Below, in pieces: positions 46,375 through 56,999 of a DNA stretch of 64,000 bases. The notes beneath the pieces were generated by a model. It made no database searches. It was not told where the DNA came from and worked only from the letters and a program-made list of their open reading frames with translations. Each line of letters begins with the position of its first letter. Position 1 is the stretch's first letter. The translations under genes and the position numbers were made by a program. This DNA is from Eupeodes corollae (Eukaryota > Arthropoda > Insecta > Diptera > Syrphidae): the NCBI RefSeq assembly GCF_945859685.1, contig NC_079147.1, forward strand, positions 137,292,645 through 137,356,644, written 5' to 3'.

Positions 46375-46965
46375 AAGAAAGGAACATCGGTTAGAATACG
46401 CTCGTCTTCACATGATATAAGTTACGCAGGTTGGGAGTTTTCTAAATTGGAAAAATTTGGTGTTTTCTGAAGAGAAAAGTTCAACCTAGATGGTCCTATG
46501 GTATAATTTGTATTTCATGACATCCGCAAAGACGAACGCTTTCATACTACGGAGCCTTTGAGTTGGTTTTTGTGTCTCATAAAATGACAGGAATTTCTTA
46601 TAAAGCTCTTTTACAGACAGCTTTTCCAGGCATAAGAGAGGTTTTTGCACCTATTTAGTGGATCTTACAATAAGATAATGTCCCGATCCACAACGCCACA
46701 ACGTTGTTAAATCATGTCTCGCCACCATACTCACCTGATCTTTACATCATGGAAAACCGTTGGTGATTTCTGACGCATCAAATTTCTGAAGGAGGCAAGC
46801 AGTAAGAAGGAGCTGTTAGGAGCTTATTGCCGCAATAAAAGAAGCCTGGTTTAAGATTTCATTGGATTATTAAAAAGGAATTGTACGATTTTTGATGTCA
46901 TTTCGAGTCGTGGAGGTTGGTCGAAGTATTAAAACTGTGAAAAATGACTATTACAATAATAAGCA
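46375..46965 (+). pseudogene. Tc3-like transposase fragment
   Basis: In shifting frames: a YA..HMT-like piece, WKNLVFSEEKKFNLDGPMVY (usual form VLFSDEKKFNLDGPDG, so the first aspartate is now glutamate), a FHDIRKDERFH-like segment, HKMTGISYKALLQTAFPGI, WILQ..NVPIHNATTLLNHV (second aspartate region QQDN), SPPYSPDLYIMENRW (usual form SPDLNPIENLW, with the catalytic glutamate still readable) and HQIFEGGKQ. This is the DD34E order of Tc1/Tc3 transposases. Several stops are present, and the N-terminal DNA-binding part is missing. Terminal repeats not found. Confidence 0.7.
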
Positions 46966-47034
46966 AAATAAAAATGTTATAAATCGATCAACTTCTTTTT
47001 TTTACTCTTAACAGGTGCGCTTTGACCTTTTTTT

Positions 47035-47052
47035 GCACTAGTGCACTAGTGC
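47035..47052. repeat. Perfect 18-bp palindrome
   Basis: GCACTAGTGCACTAGTGC is its own reverse complement and also a tandem overlap of GCACTAGTGC. It lies just downstream of the Tc3-like fragment. Confidence 0.9.
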
Positions 47053-47259
47053 CCATACAAACCGCTGTCTAAAATAAAACACATGCTTTTTCAAACACTG
47101 TTATTATTATTTTTATTTGTTTTAACTTACAAAATAAAAAAGAAAAAAGAAAAATTAAACAAATTCATAAAAAAAATATAAAAAATATTTTGAAAATTAA
47201 ATTTTTAAAAATGACTTTTTTACATGCAATTTTCTCAAATTTGAAATAAGCGGGTAGGA

Positions 47260-48440
47260 ACTTAAAAGAAGACTATTTAAAAGGTCCTTATTAGTGACGA
47301 TCCGTTACCTTTTTCTTGTGTAATTCAATCGGTACTTTTTGATGTTCTTATTTCTGGATTCAGCGGATTCCTAACTTAACTCGCCTGTTGAAATAAGTCC
47401 ATGATGCTCAATCACGGATGCACCATGCAATAATGCTTTGTGAACTGAAGCTTCGATTATTTGTTCAGCTGCATTTAGGGCGAAAACTCTAAATTTATCT
47501 GCATCGATATTAAGACCTGTATTCAAAGCCTGTAAGATAGTTGCACATCTGTCAATCAATTTTTTTGTCTATTCCAATTATTTTCGCTGAAATTTCGGAA
47601 TTGTAAAAAAATTCCTGGCTGTATTTCCATCATTCGAAGAACCACTTTCTCCCGGTTTCGGTCTGTCTACCATTAATTCAAGTTTTGCTCTGAATTCAGC
47701 TTGGATTATTTTCTTTTTTTTCAAATTCTGTTTTGTCATCACCTCTTACCTGCCATTTTTTAATATTTAGTCTGTAGGAAATATGAACAAAAAACTCGAA
47801 AAATCTAATCCAAGCATGGAGTGAGGATAAACCAAAACATAAACTGTTCTCATTGACCTTTTTTTGAAGGCAAAATTCAATGTTGTTCATTTCCTTTGGT
47901 GTCGCTCCATCTTAATAATTTTGTAGCTAGACATTGCATTTTTTTTAATCTTGGTTTTGACAAAATTCTGAATAAGTAAGTACTGGTTCTTTGTAAGCTT
48001 TGCTTCTACAAACAGCGATAGTTATTCACAATGCGTTGCACTCATTGTATTTTCTTTTATATATGTCGTTTCGCGCAAAGCTGTACCAATTGATTCGTCG
48101 GTTCCCGATATTTCAGCCACACGTCTTCGTTTACTCCGCGCAGCACATTCTTGGAAACTTTTTTAGGACGACCTCGTTGTTGTGATGTACTTGGATAATC
48201 TTCGTCAGGATTACTTAAAAAGACAGTCTCAGATTTGTCAAGCCAAGATGAATAATTTCTTATAATTAAATTTTGTCGGGCCTTATTATTGTTCTTCCAA
48301 AATTCTGTTAACTTCTTGCATACGAAATAAATCCGGTCATAGAAGTGATCAAATTCAATTTTATCAACACCTTGATAAGGCCAACTGTGTTTAATGTTTT
48401 CCAGGATTTGGCTGGCTTGTGTTGACAATGTTGGATTATT
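47260..48440 (-). pseudogene. Relic of an uncharacterised multi-copy gene
   Basis: The minus strand has an open frame of 123 codons at 48057-48428. It begins MSTQASQILENIKHSWPYQG, has a central STSQQRGRPKKVSKNVLRG with an AT-hook-like RGRPKK, and ends in CAKRHI. Further 5'-to-3' on the same strand are 47696-47890 and, at 47371-47559, NTGLNIDADKFRVFALNAAE and SVHKALLHGASVIEHHGL. I recognise the last segment as resembling a family of repetitive arthropod proteins with a conserved VHK.L.HG...I motif, but cannot name the family or its function. The pieces are separated by stops and by unrelated sequence. It is likely a decayed transposon-borne gene. No terminal repeats were seen. Confidence 0.45.
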
Positions 48441-50625
48441 TTTTCGACTTTCAAGTTACAAAAAGTACATCACGTAGGGGTCCTATTATGTTAACACCTT
48501 AACTTATTAAAATATAAAATGTATCTTTTTAGAAAGTACGTACCTTCTTTTTTGCACCGTTAAGCGGGCTGAATGTTTAATTATGTTTTAACTATGAATG
48601 GTTATAAGGGAATGAAAAAAAAATAATGCGTACAAATTTTGTTTGGTTTTGGTTTAACAGGATTTTTAAGAACCTGATTAACAGTTTGAGTTCTTGATTA
48701 GTGACATTTATTTATTTTCAATTTTGGCCTATGTAGGTACCCACTGTGTAGTGGGAAAAAAGAGATCAATACAACCGTTGAGTTCATCTCATTAATTTTG
48801 CATTTTTTTTTTTTTTTTCGAAGAGAATTTAATAACTTTTCATATAAATCCATTGTTTGGTAGTTCAAGAAAAAAAAAATAAATAAACAGAAAAACCAAC
48901 AATGTGAACAGCAATGTGTCAAAATTTTCAATTCGACAAATCGGACCAATTACAATAACTTCCTATGGGAAGTTAATAAGCAACTGGGATGTCATCTTTG
49001 TATAAACCTTCTATTGTATTATCTTGGAGCTGTCCTTTTTTACCTTCTCCGTAGCCTCAAGATGGTTAAAAGTTTTATAGTCAAAAGTGAAGTAAAAAAA
49101 ACTACAATAGGTAATGAGGTAATGTTGCCTCCATAGCCACTAGGTGCGGCCTCCATAAATATCCACGATGACAGTACTAAAGGTTTTAAAAATAATCATC
49201 TCGTAGATGCGTTGGGCATGTCAAAAATTGACAACGTCGATAGGCAAGTTCAAAAATGATAAGGTAGTTTTGGGCAACAGCAATGCAGTTCATCCGGCGA
49301 ACTTTAAAATTATAAGTTTAACTACAATGCTAATGAATCGAGATGATTTACCGTGAGTACAATTCTTAAAATCCTGATGAAATGATATTTTCGGTGGAGT
49401 AATTAAATTTTAGTATCGAAACTTTTATTCCATAACTGAGTTTACCTATTTCATTCATTTGAACAAAATTGTTTGCACGAATTTGGCAGCCCCGATAAAC
49501 TCTTTCCATTATAGACATCATTTAAATTCGCATTAGAGTTATGACCATAATAAATATAATCAGACGCAAAATAAAAACTCATCATATTTATTTTAATAGC
49601 TGGCATGCTTTGATACATATTTGCATGTATGTATATTGTGTGTAATGTGTGACCATGTATCTGAATAAATACCTTGCGAACGGTTTACTTGTTAATTGTT
49701 TGTGCTGAAAAAAACTTTTATATTCCATTAGGTAGATCCCAAATGAAGAAAAACACCACCTCTTTTCTTTGCCATTGCATTTTTATGGATACAAAAGTTG
49801 CGATAAAATTTCCACTTTTTTCCACTTTTGACTGCAGGCTTAAGGAGTACGAGTAGTTGCCATGAGTGAACATGTCGCTGCATAATATGGCGTTATTTCT
49901 ATTGTTTTGTATCACCACCGCACCGGCTCGGCGCGGCGCAGCGGCCTTCGGCGTTATGATTAAGCAATATAAAAATGCACTCCATTTTAATTCTGCTCTG
50001 CTATGCTCAAGGTTTGGAAGTCTGTTCTATAACAACGCAATGGTTTTTCCTTCTTTTTTTTTTAAATAAATATTCTTATGACTGCGAGGGGTTTGAAGGG
50101 GTCCAGGTATGTACCTATTGCACTGCGATTCACTGTACTTTCTGGCTGTGTTCCGGAATTAGGGAATGAGAAGAGCATACATATGAAATAAAGTCATAAT
50201 TCATTAATGATTTATGAAATAAAAAAAGAAACAAAAATTATTAACATATCAACTCACGCACAGGGTTTTAAATGTTTTTATTTTTCGCGTTATTTTCTTT
50301 ATACATATACATACATATACAGTATACACACATTATGTAGGTAAGTATATTTTTGTGCAAAATTAAAAGTAAAAAAAAGCCAAATGTTTTCTACATCTTC
50401 GTTGAGTGTTTTTATTTCTTGTATAGTTTGCATTTAATTTAATCATGCAATTAACATGCATTTGGGCTTAAGCACGATGGACTGATGAACATTTTGTATG
50501 TATGTAGGTACCCATACCTACCTATAACTTGGAGTATTTTGGCAATTTAGGGTGAAGTCAGAAAGTTTTTATTGAATACAAATAAAGTTGGAAGTTTGAA
50601 AGAAAGTTATTGAAAGGTGTTTAAC
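48441..50625. other. Mostly unassigned DNA
   Basis: Contains one foldback outer-end scrap at 48915-48976 (GTCAAAATTTTCAATTCGAC, ending ACTTCCTATGGGAAGTTAA). A short GC-rich patch lies at 49915-49955 (CGGCTCGGCGCGGCGCAGCG). Otherwise there is no recognised feature. Confidence 0.5.
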
Positions 50626-51172
50626 TACTGTGAGCGTCAAAATAAGGTGTACAGCTATTAACTGCATTTTCGCAACCCTGTTAAAGCAAGTAGGTTCGTT
50701 ATTTTAGTAAAATACTTATGTATGTTATTTTTTAAGATAGTTTTTTTGTTCAATGAATTGCCATATAAAACTTAACAGAAATTAATATCGTACAAAAAAA
50801 TTCAGCTTTAAAGCGTAAAAAAAAGTGTACCTACATTATTCATTTAAAGTAACAAACTTAAACCTAGTACTTTGTCTGCTTCCCTTTCGTCTTTAAAACA
50901 GCATCAATGCGTCTGGGTATTGACTCTACCAGCTTCCTTGTTAATTCGGTTGGGATTTTTTGCCACTCTTCAACTAGAATTGACTTAAGTGACTCTCTGT
51001 TTGAAATGTTCCTCTTTCGGATCTGCTTGTCCAGATACTCCCACAAATGCTCGATTGGGTTTAAGTCTGGGAATTGCGGAGGGTGTACGGTAAAGTAGCC
51101 ATTCCTTGACTATTTTCGATGTGTGCTTGACCTATATGAATCACTTAATTTCGCAACACTACTTGGCAAATT

Positions 51173-52934
51173 ACTTACTTAAGGTGGCGCTACAATCCGG
51201 CCTCAACCAACAAGCGTCTCCAGCCAGCTCGGTCCCTAGCTATCTTTTTCCAGTTTCGCACGCCAAGTTGGTTGAGGTCCTCTCCCACCCGAGTGCGCCA
51301 CCTGAGTCGCGGTCTTCTTCTACTACGCCGCGCCGTCCCTCGGGATTGGATTCGAAGACCTTCCGGGCTGGAGCGTTGATGTCCATCCGCTCTACATGAC
51401 CTAGCCATCTAAGCCGTTAAACTTTAATTCTGCTAACCAGGTCAGTGTCGCTGTACAGCCCGTACATTTCGTCGTTATATCTTCTCCTCCATTCTCCATC
51501 TATGCGTACGGGACCAAAAATCACCCGAATAATTTTTCTCTCGAAGCATCCTAAGACGCTCTCATCTTTCTTTGACAGGGTCCAGGCCTCAGCGCCATAA
51601 ATGCGAACCGGGATGATGAGTGTCTTATAGATGGTGATTTTACATGCTCGAGAGAGGACTTTACTTTTCAATTGCCTTCTAAGTTCAAAGAAGCAGCGAT
51701 TTGCAAGAGTTATTTTTCGTTTGATTTCAGCGCTGGTGTCGTTGTCTGCATTAATAGCGGTGTCTAGGTAGACAAAGTCCTTAACTACCTCAAAGTTATA
51801 GCTGTCCATGGTGACGTTTTGTCCAAGACGTCTTTGTTCAATGTCCTTTTTTGATGACAGCATATACTTGGTCTTGCCCTCATTGACCACTAAACCCATC
51901 TTCTTCGCTTCCGTCGCAATGCTCAAAAACGCTCCACTGACATCACGCTTTGATCTTTGGAAGATTGTGCCTCTAGTGTTGACGATTGAGTTTTGCACAA
52001 TTCTTTCCAGAACGATGTTGAAGAAGTCGCATGACAGTGCATCGCCTTGTCTAAAACCTTTTTTGACATCAAATGCATCGGTAAGATCTTTTCCGAATTT
52101 GATAGAGCAGCGTGCATTCTCCATCGTCATTCTGCACAATCGGATAAGTTTGACAGGGATGCCAAAACTAGACATTGCTCGGTAGAGCTCTTCCCTATAG
52201 ATGCTGTCATACGCGGCTTTAAAATCAATAAAGAGGTGGTTGGTATCGATTTGAAGCTCCTGGGTTTTTTTCAAGATCTGCCGTAGTGTGAATATTTGGT
52301 CGATAGTGGACTTTCCTGGTCTGAAGCCACACTGATAAGGACCAATCAGGTTGTTGACGAATGGCTTCAGACGTTCACATAATACGGCAGAGAGGATCTT
52401 ATACGCAATGTTAAGGAGACTGATGCCTCTGTAGTTGGCGCAGTTTAGAGAGTCTTCTTTCTTATGTATCGGGCACACTATGCTGAGATTCCACTCATCA
52501 GGCATGCTTTCTTCCGACCATATTTTGCAGATGAGTTGGTGCATGCTCCGTACTAAGTCATCGCCTGCTGCTTTGAATAGTTCGGCAGCGATGCCGTCAG
52601 CTCCAGAAGCTTTGTTTGACTTAAGTTTAGATATAGCTATCTTAACTTCGTCAAGGTCGGGTAGGCGGAATTGTTGATCTGCGTGGCCGAGGTTGAGTGG
52701 TTCTATCTCCCTTACAGCGGAATTCGGTTCCTCATCGCCGTTATATAATTTGGAGAAGTGATCTTTCCATATTCTCAGCATCGACTGCGGTTCTACTGCG
52801 ATGTTCCCCTGATCGTCTTTACAGGCTTCGGTTCGTGGCTGGTACCCATGGGAGGTTTTTTTTTACCTTTTGGTAAAATTTACGAACCTCATTCCTGTTT
52901 TGACATTCCTCTATCTCCTCGATCGCGCGCTTCT
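51173..52934 (-). mobile_element. RTE-like retroelement inserted with 11-bp target duplication (copy 3)
   Basis: Flanked by a perfect direct CTTGGCAAATT at 51162-51172 and 52935-52945, lying inside the Tc1-like transposase frame. The element is on the minus strand. Its 3' end at 51173 reads GCGCCACCTTAAGTAAGT, a short tandem TAAG-type tail instead of poly-A, which is usual for RTE-clade elements. The 5' end is truncated within the region before the RT (REARDREEIEECQNRNEVRK). Confidence 0.92.
51190..52925 (-). pseudogene. RTE-like reverse transcriptase lacking its YADD box
   Basis: The longest meaningful open frame of the window (454 codons, 52781-51417) lies here. N- to C-terminal: RIWKDHFSKLYNGDEEPNSA; ASGADGIAAELFKAAGDDLV; NYRGISLLNIAYKILSAVLC; HLFIDFKAAYDSIYREELYR, with the first catalytic aspartate (FIDF); KKGFRQGDALSCDFFNIVLE; then TIFQRS joined directly to KRDVSGAFLSIATEAKKMGL. 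A 48-bp segment that in copy 2 encodes MQLLGYADDIDIIGRS is missing, so the two catalytic aspartates are gone. The thumb and C-terminus (ITIYKTLIIPVRIYGAEAWT, LGCFERKIIRVIFGP) follow. After a frameshift near 51415 the tail RRPRLRWRTRVGEDLNQLGV completes the protein. No endonuclease remains. It looks coding but is inactive. Confidence 0.9.
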
Positions 52935-54146
52935 CTTGGCAAATTGTCTCTTAAAATATTAAGATAATCTTCTTTTCGCATTGTATTGTCAATAAAGACG
53001 AGGTTCCCAACTCCAGATGATGCCATACATTCTCCATGCTTAATTGTTGAATTTAAATTTGTGTGTGCATATTCTGCTTTTTTCGTTCTCCATATTTTTG
53101 GTGGTTTTCTTGAAGCAATAATCTTAAATTTGCTCTCGTCACTAAAGAGAACATTTCCCCAGAATGAAGAACTTCCTTTTTGATAATTCTTGGCAAAAAG
53201 AAGTTTTCGCTTCTGATTTTATCAGAAATGTATGGTTTTTTGCGAGGAACTCTTTCATGTAGCCCGCTACTATGGAGGGTCCGCCGAATAGTGCTTGCGT
53301 TTACATTGACTCCAGAAGATTGTGTAATGTTTTCGGCAATTTTAACTGCACTAGACGCGGAATTTTTTCGTTCATCACTTTGCGGATAGCCTTCCGGAAC
53401 GAGGTCGATATTTTACATTTTTTTTACCGTGTTATGGTATCTGCCCACTGTTTTGGCTATTTAGCGGTAAGATTTTTCTTCCTTTCTTAATTCTATAATA
53501 AGTTGTCGTGTTTACACTTTGTTTACCCATTTTGAAAAAAATCAAAAAAAAAAAAAAGAATTTAAGTAACAAGCAACTTTGGATTTAAATGCACTCAATA
53601 AAACTTTCACGTAGTTATGAGCTGTAAAGAAAACAAAGTTAATTTAATGGTTGCTTTCAAGATAAGCGGAAAGTTGTACAGTATGAGTGGAAAGTTGTAA
53701 ACTTTTTCTTGACGCTTAAAAACTGAAACATATTTTTTAATTTTTGTATTGTATTGCAACTTCATTATTTTCTATTAAGTTTTATATGGCAATTCATTTA
53801 AAATAAACTAATTTCAAAAATAACATAAGTATTTTTCTAAAGGATCGAATCCCACTGTTATTTACACAGATTCTAAAATAAAACAAACAAAATTGCAATG
53901 ACAATAAATATGCCAAAGCGCGATAAAATCGAAAATTTATCTAATCGGGTGTTGATGTCGAGTTTAAGATATTTACGATCTAAACTAAAGCGATAACAAA
54001 TATTGAGCTCATAATATTGCTTCAGATTGCTCCATAAGAGTCGATTGTATCTATTAAATATATTAAAGTCGGCTCGACCGAACGTGTGATTGTATAGTTT
54101 TGCTATAAAACTCTAGACGAATTAGAAAAAGGAAATGAAGTGAATA

Positions 54147-54805
54147 AAGGGTGATTTTTTTAAGGGTAGGATTTTCATGCATTAGTATTTCACAGATCAC
54201 GCGGGATTTCAGACATGGTGTCAAAGAGAAAGATGCTCAGTATGCTTTGACATTTCATCATGAATAGACTTACTTACGGTGAATGGCGATCGCTATCGTT
54301 CAATGCTAACAAACTTTTTGTTGACAAAAATGGAAGAACTGAACTTGGTTGACATGTGGTTTCAACAAGATGCCGCTACATGCCACACAGCTCGCGATTC
54401 TATGGCCATTTTGAGGGAAAACTTCGGAGAACAATTTATCTCAAGGAATGGACCGGTAAGTTGGCCACCAAGATCATGCGATTTGACGCCTTTATACTAT
54501 TTTTTGTGAGGCTACGTCAAGTCTAAAGTCTACACAAATAAGCCAGCAACTATTCCAGCTTTGGAAGACAACATTTCCGAAGAAATTCGGGCTATTCCGG
54601 CCGAAATGCTCGAAAAAGTTACCCAAAATTGGACTTTCCGAATGGACCACCTAAGACGCAGCCGCGGTCAACATTTAAATGAAATTATCTTCAAAAAGTA
54701 AATGTCATGGACCAATCTAACGTTTCAAATAAAGAATCGATGAGATTTTGCAAATTTTATGCGTTTTTTTTTTTAAAGTTCTCAAGCTCTTAAAAAATCA
54801 CCGTT
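54147..54805 (+). mobile_element. Mariner-like deletion derivative
   Basis: Ends AAGGGTGATTTTTTTAAG and the inverse AACGGTGATTTTTTAAGAG. TA flanks at 54145-54146 and 54806-54807. The same TIR family as 10500-11359. 659 bp, about half an intact mariner. Confidence 0.88.
54225..54701 (+). pseudogene. Mariner transposase C-terminal half
   Basis: The start ATG region survives (TTTCATCATGAATAGACTTAC, coding MNRLT-like, about 54256) but is fused by a large deletion to VNGDRYRSMLTNFLLTKMEE. It continues as LNLVDMWFQQDAATCHTARD (second aspartate, QQDAATCH) and GPVSWPPRSCDLTPLYYFL. A stop at 54510 then replaces the tryptophan of FLWGY, and tyrosine replaces the third aspartate (usual form DLTPLDYFLWGY). 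The frame continues YVKSKVYTNKPATIPALEDN and ends DHLRRSRGQHLNEIIFKK at about 54700. The HTH and first aspartate are missing. Only two changes separate the remaining half from consensus, so the element is fairly young. Confidence 0.85.
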
Positions 54806-54906
54806 TAGAAGTTATCATCAAAGCCTTTGATAAACTCAGCGAACAAATGATTTATCTTAAACTTAAAGCCTTTACTCTTCTATTTTTTTTATTTGATAGC
54901 TTAGAT

Positions 54907-56830
54907 CAGTTTTTGTCAACGTGTGGGTCGCGACACCCTAGGGGGCCGCGAAGCCTTTTTAAGGGTGTCGCGAAGATTCATAAGAGAAATTGCAAAGGTT
55001 GAGTTAAGCTTAAAAAGATTTATAAAGAAAAATGATTATTACAGGTCATATCCATTTGTGTCAAGAAACAAAAAATAAAAATAACCTATGAGATATAATA
55101 CCAAAGTATTTACCATCTTTTGGAACCATTCTGAAGTAGTCAGACCTATATGAATAACATCATTATTGAACAGAAACGGCAAAAAAGAAAAAGTTAACCA
55201 TTCTTATCTATTAAACAGTTAACTGATTCGTGGCAATAATTAGTGTGTTTTACTTATAATTAAATTTAGTATTAAGATTAAATGAAAATCTTCAGATCAT
55301 TTGTATCAAATTAACAAACAAATTATTCTTAATGCGAATGTTGCGCTTGTTTTTCCGAAATAAATTTCTCCCATCGTGAATCCGTTTTTGCTACATTGAG
55401 AATTAAATCGTTTTACAAATTTAAGAGATTTCTTTCTTTACTTTTTGGACCATTGATGAAAATATCCACTCGCACAGGTACGTGGTGGCAAATGGTATCT
55501 CACACTTTAAAGCCTCTAATGTTAATCCAGGGTATTCTTAATTCCTTCTTAATCGAAAGGTATCCCGATTGATAGGCTTAAATTCCAATTGCAGTACACC
55601 ATCGGCAGATAGATCCAACAGACTTTCCTTGAGCTTGATTGCCAAATTTGCCTCATAACCAGCTGCATTTAAAAACGTATTTAAGGTCCACCTTTACCAA
55701 ATATTCTTCGATCCGACTTCTTCAATAAAAGATTGTGTCGAGGAAAATGAATCTAAGTGGTTTTGATTAAGAGACGATGATCAAAATTCAACTTTGTTCG
55801 TAAAGCCATGGATTTTGTCTTTAGCAGTGATTTTCATCCCGCCCTTGAAGACTTTTATTCAAGATATTTACATAAATACTTAAATAAGTCAGAAAAAAAA
55901 AACCCAATTTCAAAAGGAATACCTGCTCGCAAATGGATTAAGAGTATTCTGACTTGGCCTGCTGCAAATTTAATAAAAGTTCAGCGCGAAGTTCCAACAC
56001 TTTGGCTAGTACTTTGCCTCTTGACAACCACCTAACCTCAGTATGGTAAAGTAAATTTTGGTAGAGTGCAACGTGTCTGCAACGCTTTGCCTTTAATACA
56101 AATCACAATTTTTTGTAATGATATTTATAACTTGAAAGTATTCATGCGGCAAGATTTTGGCCGCAAGAGCTTGGCGATGGAGAAAACAATGCGTCCAATA
56201 AGCGTTTGACATCTGTTCTTTTAATCTGGTAATGAAACTAATATTTGCATAGGTCATGGCTTTTGCTCTGTCGTCGCTACAAATAGCAATCCCTTTTTTT
56301 TCCAAAAAATATTCATATTTTGCTTAGCTTAAATGAACGTATTATGCAAGCACTGGCCTGTAGCATTTGAGGGAAGCGCTCTTCAAAACAATATTTCTTC
56401 AATTAATTTTTCATTGGATTCAAATCGCACAAAAGCTACACAATCCGCATTATCCGTAGACTCGTCAAATTGCAAGGACACAAAATTACTTTCTTTTATT
56501 TTATCCTTATCCGCTTATCCTGCGTTGAATGTTATTGTCAGAGAGAGGTATGGTTTTGAGTTTTTCGACCTCTACTTTGCCAAACAAAATCTCCACATTA
56601 TTTAAAGCCGCTGGTAGAATCAAATTTTCAGCAATAGTATGAGGTTTTCCTGCCGAACCATGCATTCCTTAATACAATTACAAATATAATTGAGGCCATC
56701 TGATTCTACATTACTCCAAAATGATTCTTGACTCATTTCAGACTTAATTCGTCAAAAATAATTTGCAATATAGCATTCGTTGTGTATAGTAAGACAAACC
56801 CAGTTGCTATAAGTTAACTTTCTGGTCAAA
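54907..56830 (-). mobile_element. hAT-Charlie-like element
   Basis: The left end CAGTTTTTGTCAACGTGTGG, followed by GTCGCGACACCCTAGGGGGC, is the well-known terminal style of hAT-Charlie/Buster elements. It has a small internal hairpin (GTCGCGACACC..GGTGTCGCGA). The transposase lies on the minus strand with its 3' end toward this terminus. The other terminus was not found. Confidence 0.65.
55350..56770 (-). pseudogene. ZBED5/Buster-type hAT transposase, badly decayed
   Basis: In mixed frames from 56770 down: HTIAENLILPAALNNVEILF, LKTIPLSDNNIQRRIS, a cysteine-rich FCVLAI..CGLC (from FVLQLDEST) and the well-preserved block KKGIAICSDDRAKAMTYANI, SFITRLKEQMSNAYWTHCFL, HRQALAAKILPHEYFQVINI at 56093-56305. 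That block corresponds to the catalytic-centre motif CTDGA..M and to the WTHC.LHR.AL signature of this hAT branch. Below it lie KSVADTL-like, a LADIFxYLNKSLQGRDENHC-like segment, FVNKVDFWSS-like and FKVWDTICHH-like pieces, in the family order, to about 55350. Many stops are present. The N-terminal BED finger is not visible. Confidence 0.7.
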
Positions 56831-56999
56831 AATTTTAAAATCTAAGGTGCACTTTATGTGTTATCTGTTATAAGGGGTGGTTAAATTTTAAGGCCGATGT
56901 TGTTTTTTTTCGTGTTAAGTTTTATTCAACATTTTTAATTTTTATGAAAAGGGCGATCAAATCAAAATGCATATCTCCATTTTGTAGCTCAATTTAATC

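Larger units (their letters stand above)
50864..53530 (-). pseudogene. Tc1-like transposase, interrupted by RTE-like element
   Basis: From ATG at 53530, frame-shifted N-terminal DNA-binding pieces follow (MGKQSVNT.., RSGRLSAK-like, NASTIRRTLHSSGL-like). Then WGNVLFSDESKFKIIASRKP (first catalytic aspartate) and NSTIKHGECMASSGVGNLVF, IDNTMRKEDYLNILRDNL. Here the frame enters the RTE insertion at 52945. It resumes at 51160, with decay around the second aspartate (usual form QQDNDPKHT; here SSTHR/KHTSKIVKEWL), and runs through PQFPDLNPIEHLWEYLDKQI (catalytic glutamate). RKRNISNRESLKSILVEEWQ and SIPRRIDAVLKTKGKQTKY end at a stop at 50864. Joined, this is about the family's usual 340 residues. The retroelement and several frameshifts inactivate it. 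Confidence 0.8.
50630..53850 (-). mobile_element. Tc1-like element with long inverted repeats, split by RTE-like insertion
   Basis: Left (about 50690-50840) and right (about 53690-53850) flanks are inverted copies. ATGAATTGCCATATAAAACT at 50755 pairs with its inverse near 53790, and flanking AAATACTTATG and AAGCGT..AAAAAAGTGTAC blocks match too. A direct repeat of AGCGT..AA.AAGTGTAC occurs at 50632 and 50812, giving the IR/DR layout seen in several Tc1 families. Without the RTE-like insert (51173-52934) the element is about 1.5 kb. The outermost base pairs are uncertain. Confidence 0.7.

Noticed and set aside
51190..51408. Separate basic protein with RRPRLRWRTRVGEDL
   Set aside because: It is the C-terminus of the RTE-like protein after a frameshift, not an independent gene.
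51808..52185. 125-codon plus-strand frame
   Set aside because: Antisense of the RTE-like RT.
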